The notes beneath the pieces were generated by a model that was not told the DNA's origin, did not search any database, and was given only the letters and a program-made list of their open reading frames with translations. Positions 1 to 10,106 of a DNA stretch of 17,477 nucleotides are shown here, in pieces; position 1 is the stretch's first letter; every line of letters begins with the position of its first letter. The translations under genes were made by a program, and so were the position numbers. The DNA is from Chromera velia. Its lineage: Eukaryota; Sar; Chromeraceae. The DNA is taken from NCBI GenBank assembly GCA_018398765.1, contig JAHBMJ010002598.1:1-17477 (forward strand), given 5' to 3'.

Positions 1-2230
1 GCTTTTGGGGGGGGGGTAAATCCTTTTAATTTTTCTGCTGATTCTTCGCTTTCTTGTGCTCTTGTTTCTGTGAACGGTGTGTTTCACCCTGTTCGTTGCA
101 TGTCTCAGACACCCACTGGTCTTATTTCTGTTTCGCTCATTCACAAAAACTCGGGAGGGGAAGTGAAAGGGTACGAACTCGGGCTTCTAGATAGAAACAA
201 CACTCAGAAAGTTCAGTCCGATTATCTGATGCATCCTTTCAATTTGGAAAAGAACGGAGAGGCAGAGAGAATTCCTCAGTCGATCGTTCAGGTGATTGAT
301 CCTCCAGTGCATGCTCCTGCTGGTCAGCCAGATGAGAATGCAGAAGGATCCGACCTTTCTGCTCTTTTTGAGGAACTTTTTGGTCCTGACTCCTCCAAAA
401 TGGCTCCTTCAGCGTCTCGCGAAGAGAGTTCCGATTCCAGTTCTGACTCTTCTTCTCTTCAGAATGATCGCAGACGTCTCCGCGACTTCTTTTCATCTGA
501 TGAAGAGAATGTCTGCACTGCCCGTCTTCTTTCTTTTCCTTGTCATGGGCACTGAGTTCAGACAGCAGCAAAAGTAAAGACAAGACCTGATAGAAAGCTT
601 TCTTGTCTTGAGAAGGATAGTTCAGACAAGATAGACAAGACACACGTGCAGGCAGACAAACAAAAGGTGATGGAAGGGAAATTTGACGGAGCGGGAGATA
701 GAGAGATAGAGAAGTGGGAGCGCTTCTCTACGTATGGAAAGGAGGTAAAAGCAGGAAGCGAGACGTACACTGTCAGCCTCTTAACAATCATTCCTTTGAT
801 TTGGGTTCTAACTTGGAAATTTGTGAAAGGAGCAACGAGAAAAGCGAAAGCGTGCCTATGTTTGGCAGGCAATAAGTTTTTCGATCGTTGGACTGTAAAG
901 ACTTATGCAGGGACGCCAGCCGTCTTTTTGATTCGCATTCTCTTTGTTTTTGCTTTGTCAATAAGCTAGCAGGCTGAGATTGCTTTTGCTGATATTACTT
1001 GTGCGTTTCTTCAAGCGCCTCTCCCGTCATCGGTTGGACGCATTAGTGTGTGCATGGCATTGCCTACGTAGCTCCCTCCTGCTGCTCTTCATCTTGGTCT
1101 GAAGGCTGGAGGTGTCTACATCTTGAAAGCAGCTGCATATGGATTGAAAGACGCGCCTTTGATTTTAGATTTGCTCATTTTCTTTTTCGTGTGTTGATTC
1201 GACTGAATTGATGGAAAGTACTTTTGTTTTGGTTCGTTCTGGTCTTTCTCTTCCTCCCCTTCCGACACAAGATGACGCATCAATCACACAAGTGAAGCAT
1301 GTGAAGGTTGATGGTTTACTCTTCAAGCATGTTGACGATGTCGCACTCACGTCTGCCGACCCTCTTGCTACCCTTAGAAAGATTGCATGCGAGGGACCAA
1401 TTGAGATAGACGATCCTCAGTTGCTGACTGACTTGTCTCAGAAGCAAGTCGGCTTCGATATGAAAAGATCGGACGATCGCATCTTTCAGGGAATGAACGA
1501 ATATGTTTTTTTCTCATCTCTTCTAAAAGGAAAGGCAAGTGGAGTAGTCGTTGAGAGCGACTTCTCTCCTCCAGAACCGGAGGAGATTAACATAATTTTG
1601 GAGGGGACTTACTTGAAATGGATTGGTCGTCTGGCCTGGCTCGCTCGTCTTCGTTTCGATTTGGCATTTGCAGCAAGTGAGTTAGCGGCATTTGGTAAGA
1701 TACCCATAGAGAGACATCTTGCTGTCATCATCACTTTGATCCGAATGCATGCAACACACCCGAAAGAGATTGTTTTTGTTTCGGTCTCTAATACCAAACT
1801 GCGAATCTTTGTTGACAGTGGATTCAGGGAAAAGACGTGCAGTGTTCGATCTGCTTTGATAATCCAGCTTACTGATCGATCCTGGAATTTGCGTTGTTGG
1901 CTTAACATTCTTGATTGGGCCACGCATAGAGAGAAGCGACTAGTATTGTCAGCACCTGGTGGAGAGCTGCTTGCTATCCGCGCTGGTCTGAAAAGACTAC
2001 CGCTTCTTGTCCGTTCTCTTCGAATTCTGTTTCGTTCTCTGAGTGTGCGTATGTTCACGGACAGTGTGACTTCCCTCGGTCAGACAGAGTCAGGTGTCAG
2101 CAAGAAAGAACAAGGATTGACAGGAATTCTGAAGTGGTGTACACACTGTCAAGAACTTGGTGGAATGAATGTGAAGCTTCAACATGTTTCTGGTGAACGT
2201 AAACAGCTTGCTGATGGACTTATAAAATAG
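1..2230 (+). pseudogene. copia pol remnant (linker, reverse transcriptase, RNase H)
   Basis: Frame 1 is open from the window edge to a stop at 553-555. It holds a Ser/Asp/Glu-rich segment typical of the linker between integrase and RT. RT homology starts near 780: an IWVLTWK-like start, then RKAKACLCLAGNKFFDRW (copia KARLVARG block), ending in a stop at 967-969. It resumes with ADITCAFLQAPL at 988-1023, the copia DVKTAFL block with its first catalytic Asp at 991, followed by a stop at 1069-1071. YGLKDAP (1138-1158) matches the copia YGLKQAP block. A frameshift lies between 1158 and 1208. The second frame carries HVDD at 1328-1339 (the YVDD catalytic box) and runs open to 2230. RNase H acidic residues sit at Asp 1814, Glu 1964 and Asp 2060, and the copia end motif is LADGLIK. 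Family assignment is firm; the copy is nonfunctional. Confidence 0.88.
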
Positions 2231-2325
2231 AAAAAACTCGAAATTACATGGCCTAAAGATTTTAGTCTTGAAGGGCAGTTCCATTGATTGATAGTCTGTC
2301 GACTCCCTCATAAATCGATTGAGTC

Positions 2326-2340
2326 AATAGAGGGGGAGAG
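2326..2340 (+). other. Polypurine tract, copia 3' LTR boundary
   Basis: AATAGAGGGGGAGAG is followed by TTAAGAAGTATTAG. Position (about 95 nt after the RNase H stop) and sequence resemble the GGGGGAGA-TTGTTAG junction of plant copia elements, where plus-strand priming occurs and the LTR begins. The LTR is therefore expected to start within a few bases of 2340. I could not check it against a 5' LTR. Confidence 0.55.
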
Positions 2341-2689
2341 TTAAGAAGTATTAGTGTATCATTCAGAAAGAGCCGCGTGAGCTGCCACCGTATGCACCGC
2401 CGCTGCAAGGCGAACCACGGAAATCCGAATTTTATCAAACCAATTGTGTTACACTGTGCGCGCGCCTCATGGAGTCGATTAAATTCTGTGTTGAATGCAA
2501 TTTGCTTTTCTGAATCTAGTGGATTGCTTTTCATTCCATCCAGATAGCGACTCTGAATGAGTAGACTTCTTCAAGACGTAACCACTGAACATGACTATTT
2601 ATTCTACAATTAATCATTTTTCTGCCTAAGAATCATTACTGTGAGAAATAATATTTTGAGGGATGATTCATGACTAAGAGGCATACGAG
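2341..2689. other. Probable 3' LTR, end unresolved
   Basis: No coding signal was found on either strand. If the polypurine tract call is right, this begins with the 3' LTR, which would also hold the element's polyadenylation signal. No convincing terminal inverted repeat or target-site duplication could be placed by eye. Confidence 0.3.
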
Positions 2690-2941
2690 TCATGACTGAT
2701 GAGCAGCAGCTATATCTAGGGACTGCACTAAGTCTTTTGAATAAACACACTTCTTCTTTAATCGACCTTCTTTGCAGCCACAATTCTTTGCAATCGGCCC
2801 CCGTCTCTTTTTTGGATTCACAAGGGCCTTAAGACAATCTGTATTTGGCTGATAGCAATAGACATGGGCGGCTTGACACTCCGGATGTATATGCCTGCGT
2901 GCAAGGGCCGACCACCTAGGCTGACCACCCTTTAAGGGCAC
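2690..2941 (-). pseudogene. Cys-rich fragment resembling a CRC/TSO1 (CXC) DNA-binding domain
   Basis: The minus-strand reading has the pattern PECQAAHVYC, then DCLKALVNPKKRRG, then NCGCKEGRLKKKC. Tesmin/TSO1 CRC domains have an ECFxAGxYC...C.CL.C.N tail of the first CXC repeat, a short Pro/Lys linker and a second repeat opening with GCNCKKSxCLKKYC. Order and spacing fit, but several cysteines of the consensus are replaced (for example Arg where CLKKYC is expected). The reading stops at 2690, soon after the motif. It could be one exon of a broken gene or a relic of a mobile element; CXC motifs occur in both. No start codon context or flanking exon could be tied to it, and the match may be chance. 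Confidence 0.3.
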
Positions 2942-3106
2942 GTTCCTAGGGCACGTTCAGTAGAGTGACCTCTTTAGACTCACTTTCCTTTTCACAATCG
3001 ATTGCTTCTGCTGTACATTCTGTCTACCCCCCATACCTCTAATACTCCACCCCAGAACGGAAACAAAGGCGGCAAATGTGAAGCCACATAGCGGAAGGCG
3101 CTTTGT

Positions 3107-3757
3107 CTATTCATTCTTGCTTCCGGTCATCATTTGCTTCCACCATTCTGGACCCCATTCCATTACTGTCTTCAGTCCCTCAATCTCGACTGCCTGCAGT
3201 AGTGAAATCAAAAGGAAAAGTATGTCAAAGGAACTAAATATGGAAGGGATAGCCTTCTCAATATATGTTGAAGAGACTGGCCCCCAGATTCTCTCGAGCC
3301 CATGGGCCTCTACGGATGGGAGTCTTCTCCACAGATAGACTGACGGAAGGCTTCCTATACACGATCCAGCGGGCAAGAAAGAGGACTACAACCCAATCAA
3401 TTTCACTCTCCAATAAATTGCTAGCTGCAACTACAGCCAAAACAAATACTTTTACTGTAGTTTTTTTTAGAGGAACCAGCTACGGAGTTGGTTTACTGCT
3501 GTTGAAATGGAATTTCCACTCTGGAGCCGTCTCTTTTTTCTTCCTCCAGACTCGCACCTCTACCACATCAGATGCAGTCAACAAATCATCATCGGCAAGT
3601 CCTGAGCCGCCATAAATCCGTTTGATTCTTTGCTCTGTTTCTCCAATCACTGCATAGACGGCGCCATCTCCTTTGGACACAGAGACAGAGTGGAGAGAAG
3701 AGTGACACGTCTGAAGAATCTCTATCAGTGTGTCCCATAAAAGAAGAGGCAAACAAC
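3107..3757 (-). CDS. Unrecognised spliced gene, last three exons
   Basis: Three minus-strand segments join in phase. Exon A runs 3757 to 3497 (left acceptor side uncertain: CTCAG before 3757, or CTTCAG before 3710), exon B 3424 to 3345, exon C 3193 to 3107, ending in TAG. The introns are GTAAAC...TTGCAG and GTCAGT...CTGCAG; the second donor and both acceptors are the same types seen in the two large genes. The joined product is about 143 residues, with SVSVSKGDGAVYAVIGETEQ and VVEVRVWRKKKETAPEWKF in exon A, IDWVVVLFLARWIVYRKPS in exon B and MEWGPEWWKQMM in exon C. It is Trp-rich, with a short hydrophobic stretch in exon B that could be one membrane segment or a buried strand. I do not recognise the family. 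Earlier exons toward 4230 were not found, so this may be a 5'-truncated copy. Confidence 0.5.
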
Positions 3758-4242
3758 CTGAGTTTGGATTTACAAAATATTAAGACCACACAGTCAAAAA
3801 AACAGCAGGCAACATCATTTGCTTATGTCCTAAGCAGTCACTTCATTTTTAGTCCAAGTAATCGGCTGAAACGCCAAAACAGAAACCAGCTTTTGTTCCC
3901 CCCTACTCTTATCTCAAGCAACACATGAGAAATCGGACCCAAAAAATTGGTATTTTCACGAAATAACCGTCAGAAGTTTTCCAGAAAACTATAGAAACTA
4001 TCAAACAATGCTCCAAAAAGTGATTGAAATTATCTATCAGATGCAAGAGGAATAATCTGAAGTTGATTTTAACAGAGAACAGTGAACACTGACAGACTGA
4101 TTTCAGGATATGTGATGCAGCATGATTGCAGGCAGAGCCTGGCAGAGCTAAGCTCAGATGCATGTACGGCTGTATTGGTGAGCCAATACATTTTTTTCTT
4201 ATTTTTTTATTACGTTCGCATAGCAAAATTCAAGGGTAGGGG
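3758..4242. other. No supported gene
   Basis: AT-rich. It has short open frames on both strands without protein-like composition, and no plausible exon upstream of the 3107-3757 gene. It ends in a T-rich stretch (4190-4213) just before the candidate promoter of the plastid-protein gene. Confidence 0.4.
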
Positions 4243-4340
4243 TCTATATAGCTATAGCCTGCAGCGCGCGCGCGGCGGCGCGTGACATGCATGCAGGGCG
4301 CCGCGCGGCCGTACGTGGCGGCGCGCATGTCGACGCCACA
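4243..4340 (+). promoter_or_regulatory. Candidate promoter: TATA-like box, CpG-rich block, TGCATGCA
   Basis: TCTATATAGCTATA (4243-4256) is followed at once by a block made largely of GCGC/CGGCG units (about 4263-4330), the sharpest GC island in the window. TGCATGCA sits at 4288-4295 and a related ATGCAT at 4340-4345. It lies about 430 nt upstream of the ATG at 4682, on the side expected for that gene's promoter. TGCATGC is an established ApiAP2-bound motif in apicomplexans; use of TATA boxes or of this motif here is inference. Confidence 0.35.
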
Positions 4341-4681
4341 TGCATTCAAAGAGTGCAGGCTTGCATGATGCTTGCATGTGTCTCTCTTGCTGAATCTGTC
4401 TCCGACGTTCGCCGACCATAGAGATTCAATGAAGAGGAAGTAAATTGGGATGGGCGACGAATGCGACGACCCTGTACGTGTGGACCAAAGTGCAGGTCAG
4501 TCTCTACCAGGCAGGAACGTCGAGCTCTTCCAACTGTTTGGACTTTCGATAAGCAGGAGTTGTGCGGTGAAGGAAGGCCGACGACGTAACAGTGTTGCCG
4601 GGATGGGCGCATCGGTTGTTTGATTAACACACACAGAAGAGAGCCGATCCCCTTTAAGTGTACTGATTCGTGATTGCCAGC
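4341..4681 (+). other. Presumed 5' untranslated region / promoter-proximal flank
   Basis: It lies between the GC island and the first ATG of the plastid-protein gene. An open frame on the opposite strand crosses it but shows no domain and continues antisense through exon 1. No splice pair leading into exon 1 was evident. An in-frame GTG precedes the ATG by four codons; the ATG at 4682 is preferred because the hydrophobic signal core follows directly. Confidence 0.35.
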
Positions 4682-7034
4682 ATGAGCATTTTTTGCTTTT
4701 TTTTCACATTTCTGGGAGTGCTTTGGAGGTCTGATGGGTTTCTTCGACCTTCCGGAGGGCCTCTTTTGAGTCTGCAACAACACCGTCAAGAGAGTGGGAG
4801 GGGGAGAGAGTTCTCTCGAAGACGGTCGTGGGGGGGGGAGACTGTAAGAAAGCAAGCAGAAACAGAAGACGAGTTTGATGATGAAGCAAAGTCTGAGGGG
4901 ATTCCATGGGAAGATGTCCAACTCACAAAAGAAGACTTGACGGGTGATTTTCTTCCTCATGGATTGGTCAGTCTCTCTTTGTGCTCTGTATGTGTGGAGA
5001 AACGCCAACTGTCTCCTCTCAGCGCCATTCTTTCTCCTGTTTCTTTACCGGCCTTGCCGACATGTACGTGCATTCGGATTGCTTACTTGACCGGGTCATC
5101 GATGAAGGGACACTCTCGTTGATTTGAATTCCCCTCCAGTCACTCTGCCGTCTCTTTTCTTCGGTTGCTTGCCGGTCTCACCGTGCACGGCCTGTCTCAC
5201 TCCATCTCGGTGTCTCTTCCTTCCTTCACCCCTCAGAAGACTACAGGCCATCATCAGTTCTTTCAGATCTTTGTTTCTTTCATCTAAAAAGGCCATCGCG
5301 GCTGCCCTCTGCACCTGATTAATCGCCGGGTCTTTCTTTTTTCTGAGTGCGGACTGCAAGGATTCTCAGAGGACGAGACAAACAGGTTCCCTATCCTGTT
5401 CTGTCGTTTGTTTGTGCGGGTGCAGAGATGATCAGGCATCTCGTGCACATGTTACCTGCCTTTGTGCGTCCGTTGGATGGTTCCCGTCGCCCCCCCTGCC
5501 TTCGCTCCGTTCCGATAGTTCGCTCTGCTCGTCCTGGGTGCGTTTTCCCGCTGTGTCAAGCTTGCTTGCCTCGTGTGCTTGTGTGCGTCGTGTCTCGTAT
5601 GTGCAGATACCACCCGTAAGGTGGGAGGTGATCAAACTGTTTGGCCGTCTGGCCTTCCCTGTGCCCCCGCTCGCTGCCGACTCAATACGGCCACGGGAGT
5701 TCGTAGAGAGGCTCTTCAAGGGAAAGTCAGTCAGTGAGTCAATGAGTGAAACAAAGAGACAGAGAGAGAGAGAGATTCAGCATTCGTCGATCAGTCTTCA
5801 TTGGCATCCTTCTCCACTAATGGATCAATCGATCGATCCATTCATGCCAATTCTTCTTCGCTTCCTTCCGGGTTTCATGGAGGCTTTTTCTTGTTCAGAA
5901 GAACAAACCACTCATGCCACTGTGTTTTTTCAAGATAATGCGCTTGCTTTTGTCGCACAGCCCTCTCTCGTTTCTCTTCCTGCAATCCATGTGCCAGAGT
6001 ACCTCCTGCCTGCCCAACTCGCCGTCTGTGTTACGTGTAGTCTGCCTTGCTGTCCGATTTGACAATGAGTTGAGACACGGAAGGGAAGAAATAGAACGCA
6101 CACACAATCTGTCTTCGTTTTTGATGATCAGTCCTTTCGATCTATCAAGTTGCTCGCAAAACGACGCCGCGAGCCTCCCTCTGTCCTTTCGACTTTCTCT
6201 GCTCGGATCGGATCACTTCTTCCTCACACTTTTCCCCCCCATCCTTCCTCTCGATTGCAAGGGGGGACATGCGAGGCCTCCCTCTCCCTCTGGCTGCATG
6301 CATGCACGGTTGCCATACGTATACACGTACCAGCATGTAGACAGAGCGACTGACCTGTGTTGACCCACTTTGGTGGATGCATCGACGGATGAGGGTACGT
6401 GCAGGAAACCTTGGGATCCGGTAATGACGAAGGACGAATTCTTTCGTCGTGTGGACAACGACTGGAACTTTTACTTTCCGTCCGACGGAGAGAAATTCCT
6501 GAATGATGGCGAACTTGTGTGGCAAGGTGGGCACGTACCCCGCATGAGGGGCTTTGTGGACTTCTGTTGTCATCGTTTGGAGTGTTGGACTTCCATTTGC
6601 GTTGACGCTTGGTGTTTTTTTTTTCTTCTTTCAATCGAGAGAAGAAATGAATCATCTCTCAGTGAAGAGCTCGTGTGTCGTCTGTGTGATTTCTGTCATT
6701 TCTATGTCTTTGTTTGTCTGAGTGCATGCAGCGTATATGGCAGCCAGGGACATGGAAGAGGTTGAGGAGGATGAGGGTCTCGAGGAGGAGGGACAGAGAA
6801 AGATTAGGTTTCCTGGACAGGTGCCTATCTCTGATGTGATGCGATGGGCAAACAAGGAAATCAACCTGCAAGTCAGTCAGTGAAGCGGTTCTGCTATTTT
6901 AGACTGAGTGCCTCTTTGGAAGGGGACGGAACGGGTTTTGTCCTCCTTTCTCTTGGAATGGATTTTTTGTATGATTGTTGCAATGTTCGTTTCTCGTCTG
7001 TCGTTCTCGGGTTGTGTAATCTTCGCTTTGTTCC

Positions 7035-7073
<39 letters not shown>

Positions 7074-7507
7074 GCCCTTTCTCTTTCTCTCTCCTCCCCT
7101 TTTTTCCTTTTCTTCTTTCATTCACGTTTTCTTCCTTGCTTGGTTGAGTCATTATTGAGTGACAGAAAGTGCCTTCCTTCCCTCGGTCCTTCCTTCTGCT
7201 TGCGTGTCTCCCTCGCTCACAGGGGGTCCATCCGGGTGCGTTGTCTGCGATGTGGAAATTTTTGTCGGGAGGCAAAGAATCGATCACTCGGGATGAGGTG
7301 ATCGACAAGATCCTCCTGATGGTCGATGAGACCAAACTCGAGTGGGACGACCGAAACCTGTTCGGTCAGTCTTCTCAGCCAGCGAGTCAATCGATGAGCG
7401 AGCGAGTGATCTTTTGAAATAAATGATTTCTATAAATAGCGTTGGATGAAAGAAAGAGAGACATGATGGGACCTCATGGCAAGTCAGGCAGAAAGGTATC
7501 TAATGTT

Positions 7508-7563
<56 letters not shown>

Positions 7564-8858
7564 CAGAGGTTTACTTCGACACTTTTTACGACTTTATGGC
7601 TCCCCTGATTGCCGAGGGTATGCAAATGTTCGACCACGGGGGCACCTTTGCGGCCCAGAACCAATTCTACACGATCGAGCAGTGGGCAAAGGAAGACAAA
7701 CAGAGAAGGGCAGATGAGGTAGAACTTGCCAGACTCATCAAGGCAAATGCAGGTGGGTACCTGGGTGTTTGGGGGGGTTGGTGATGCTGCGGCTGCCCTT
7801 TCTGTTTCTCGAACACATGTTTTCTGTCGCTGTCTGACACACATTCACTTGGTTCGCGCCATTCTTTCGTTTGGTCAGCATGTTGGAGGGACCATGAGCA
7901 GGACCCGTGTACTGACAGGAAAGGCATTGCGTTCACCCCTGCGTCTCTCCGGCTTCTTTCGCTGTTTGGTTCTCTTTGAGCGCGCGTGTGCGTGTGCGTG
8001 TGTGCGTGTTTGCACGCGTGTGGCTACCACCTGCTCGCTCGTTGATGTCCATTTTCCCTTTTTGTCCATTCCCAATGAACGTGAAAACGACGGCGAATTT
8101 CGCTGCATCGAGACGCAAATAAAGAGGTGAGTCGCTGACCATTTTACGTTTGCAGAGTGGCGTCGTTTCCGCAACAGAGAGGCGAAGCACTCATGGCAGG
8201 AGATGTTTGCTTATCACAAGAAGAGGGAGAACATTGAGTCTCAGATCATGAAGAAGGTTGGAGACCAGAAGTACGGGCGACTCGATTTCGATTGGTGGAG
8301 TGACGACATGGAGGAGGCAGATGCTTTGACGAGAATCGAACCTTGGATCAAGTCGAAGCGTGTGAACAACAGCTCCTTCTGGAATATGGAACAGGATCTG
8401 AGAAATCCCGAGGAGAGAGAGGAGTTCACCTTTGAGAAGAGAAGGAAACCCAGATCGACCAGATACAAGAGGAAAAAGTTTGGAAAAATCAGCCCGCCAT
8501 TCGAGGGGGTCAGTCTCTTCTCTTCTCTTCTCTTCTCCTTTCCGTTAATTGTCCTCGGTTTTCTTTCCATCTATTCCATTCGTTCTCTGTGTGTGTTTCT
8601 GTGTGAGTCTTTTGCTTGCTCTCTTTTGTGTGGTGTTTGTTGTATGTTTTTTCCTGTTTCGCTTTCTCCTTCGATGAGTGTCTCTCATTACCGCCTCCTT
8701 CCCCTTTTCCTTTTTACCTCTATCTTTGAAAAGGTTTTTGTTTTTTCTAGCAAATATACTTGCATACATGTTCGCGCACACGACCTGTTTGTATCTGCAT
8801 GAACATATGGGTGTGCTTGCAGGTCGGGAAGCAGGCCAAGAAGGGGAAGAGAAAGTGA
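4682..8858 (+). CDS. Putative plastid-targeted protein of unknown function, 8 exons
   Basis: Exons: 4682-4966, 5607-5725, 6405-6526, 6732-6871, 7223-7364, 7567-7752, 8156-8508, 8823-8858. They total 1383 nt, all phases match, and the product is 460 residues ending in TGA. Residues 1-19 are a signal peptide (core IFCFFFTFLGVLW). Cleavage before F20 would expose FLRPSGG and a Ser/Arg/Gln-rich stretch to about residue 50. Signal peptide plus Phe-led transit peptide is the established entry signal for red-derived complex plastids, so plastid import is inferred. The mature part is soluble and Trp-rich. It has an acidic patch in exon 4 (EEVEEDEGLEEE), a charged helical region in exons 6-7 and a Lys/Arg tail ending KKGKRK, which suggests nucleic-acid or ribosome contact (inference only). 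I recognise no domain. Five of the seven donors read GTCAGT. Confidence 0.82.
7039..7070. repeat. (CT)16 microsatellite in intron 4 of the plastid-protein gene
   Basis: An uninterrupted CT dinucleotide run on the sense strand, within the intron 6872-7222 and about 150 nt before its acceptor. The flanks are also pyrimidine-rich. Confidence 0.95.
7512..7560. repeat. (TG)n microsatellite abutting a 3' splice site
   Basis: A 49-nt uninterrupted TG run within the 202-nt intron 7365-7566. It ends five bases before the acceptor AG (7565-7566) of exon 6, so it occupies the place of the polypyrimidine tract and probably the branch-point zone. Confidence 0.95.
8514..8537. repeat. (TCTTC)n pentanucleotide repeat
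   Basis: TCTCTTCTCTTC-type units begin directly after the GTCAGT donor of intron 7 (8509 onward). They add to the sense-strand pyrimidine bias of this gene's introns. Confidence 0.8.
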
Positions 8859-9794
8859 TCGTGAGAGCGAGACATGGGGGGAGAGAGAGCTTTTCAGGGA
8901 AGAGAGCGGTGGAAGAAGAAAGGGAAGAAGGAGGCCTGTGGGGGAGAGGTGTTCTTCATCTATTTTTCTATTCGTCTGTTTACTTCTATCTATCTATACT
9001 GTCGCCTACAAATCTCTGTATCTCTTTTTCTGTCTCTCTGTCTGTCTCTCGTCTGTCCGCCTTTCTTTGTGGGGTCTTTGCTTCACTTCACTTGTCTCGA
9101 AGAGGGAACCGACAGATGCATGGCAGGAAGGCAAAAAGGGGGGATGACAGACTTTGGCTTTGCCCGCGGGTGTCTGTCAGGTCGCATTTGCAGCGACCCT
9201 CCCTCTCGGGTCCGATCGTTGGATCTTTCGTTCTTTCTTTGTCCGTCTGTCTGTCTGTCCGCATCTCCCTTTCTCTCCCTGCACCCTCGTTCCTGATGGA
9301 CTCCACCTCTCTTTCTCCTTCTTGGGGGGATTTATGTGTGGGGGGGGGGGATCTTCGTGTATGCGGGATGAGCGAGTGGAGGGTTGAGGGGAGTGCCTCG
9401 AGAGGCAATCTGGTCTGTAGCAGCCCTGCATACGTTTTGTGTCTGTCTCTAGGAGTCTTTTTCTTCTTTCTTTCTCCTTTCTTTCTTCCTTCTTTCTTTT
9501 CCCCTTCCAGGTTTCCGAAGTCCCTTTGAATTGACCCGGTCTCGATCGATCGCTTTTCTTTTCTTCCCAATCTCGATTGGTTTTTTATTGCTCCCAACAT
9601 CTCGTCGTGGTTCAGCTCCATGTCAATCCAGATGGAAAGACTTCGAAAACGACGAGTGTTTTCTGCTTCGAGGCTTTCTCTGATGATTTTTCTATTCATC
9701 GACCAATCAGTCGATCGTGTTTGGTTCGGTCGGACGTAACATTGCATGCGGCCTTATACTACCCATAAATCAAATTACTACTCGTAGGATAACT
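8859..9794. other. Pyrimidine-rich 3' flank, no supported gene
   Basis: From 8960 to about 9520 the plus strand is dominated by TCTG, TCTT and CTTT units (for example GTCT repeats at 9245-9259) with G runs at 9341-9350. The long open frames seen on both strands here are products of this low complexity. The bias matches the introns of the upstream gene, so part of this could be its 3' untranslated region or a further noncoding exon. Confidence 0.5.
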
Positions 9795-10106
9795 CTATGA
9801 CGCGCCATCGTCATCCATATCCAGAGCTAGCTGGATACTTCTAACGTTAGGCAGAGAAAAGTTGCCTTTCTTTTCCCTTTGGCAGCCTTTTTTCTTGCAA
9901 CTCTCCTTTTGCGACGGGGGGAGTGCCAGTGGCTTTCTCTGTTCCCCGTGGGAAGCCTGTACTAGCGCCAAAGGGGGGAAGACATTCTTCTCGTTAACTT
10001 TCTTTGCTTTGTCAATCTTTGTCAGCGCAGACTGTTCTGTGCAGGTTGGGATTTGTTCCAAAGCCTCTTCCAGAAATTGGAAAGACTCTGAAACGTTTCC
10101 AGTCAT
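9795..10106 (-). CDS. Small ORF, 103 residues, hypothetical
   Basis: ATG at 10106 and TAG at 9795-9797 on the minus strand. It opens MTGNVSESFQFLEEALEQIP with an amphipathic look, has a central Lys/Cys cluster (CKKKGCQREKKG) and ends in an acidic LDMDDDGAS. The composition is protein-like and unlike the low-complexity frames nearby. A six-base C run inside it makes the frame fragile to one-base errors, and the alternative frame after that run is also open for about 35 codons. No domain is recognised, no splice partner was found, and it could be a relic or chance. Confidence 0.25.
   Translation of the reverse strand: MTGNVSESFQFLEEALEQIPTCTEQSALTKIDKAKKVNEKNVFPPLALVQASHGEQRKPLALPPSQKESCKKKGCQREKKGNFSLPNVRSIQLALDMDDDGAS

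Larger units (their letters stand above)
1..2400 (+). mobile_element. Decayed Ty1/copia LTR retrotransposon, 3' part
   Basis: The left third of this stretch reads as integrase-RT linker and the rest as reverse transcriptase and RNase H, the Pseudoviridae (copia) order. It is cut by the left window edge, so gag, integrase core, primer-binding site and 5' LTR are not visible. About 95 nt after the pol stop there is a polypurine tract, after which the 3' LTR should begin. The right end is not resolved: without the 5' LTR copy I cannot place the LTR terminus, and the given end is only a minimum. Three in-frame stops and one frameshift show it is dead. Confidence 0.85.

Noticed and set aside
4346-5008. 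220-residue open frame on the minus strand
   Set aside because: It lies antisense to exon 1 and the 5' flank of the plastid-protein gene. It has Pro/Ser-rich mirror composition and no domain or splice partner.
7223-7364. Possible EF-hand in exon 5 (GGKESITRDEVIDKI)
   Set aside because: The acidic ligand pattern of an EF-hand loop is absent; only the flanking helix looks similar.
8332-8342. tRNA B-box-like GGTTCGATTCT on the minus strand
   Set aside because: It falls in coding exon 7, and no A box or cloverleaf was found around it.
8678-9529. 283-residue plus-strand open frame
   Set aside because: Leu/Ser/Phe-rich reading of pyrimidine tracts that overlaps the intron 7 and exon 8 region in another frame.
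9088-9747. 219-residue minus-strand open frame
   Set aside because: Most of it is Lys/Arg/Glu runs produced by the complement of TCTT and TCTG repeats; no domain.
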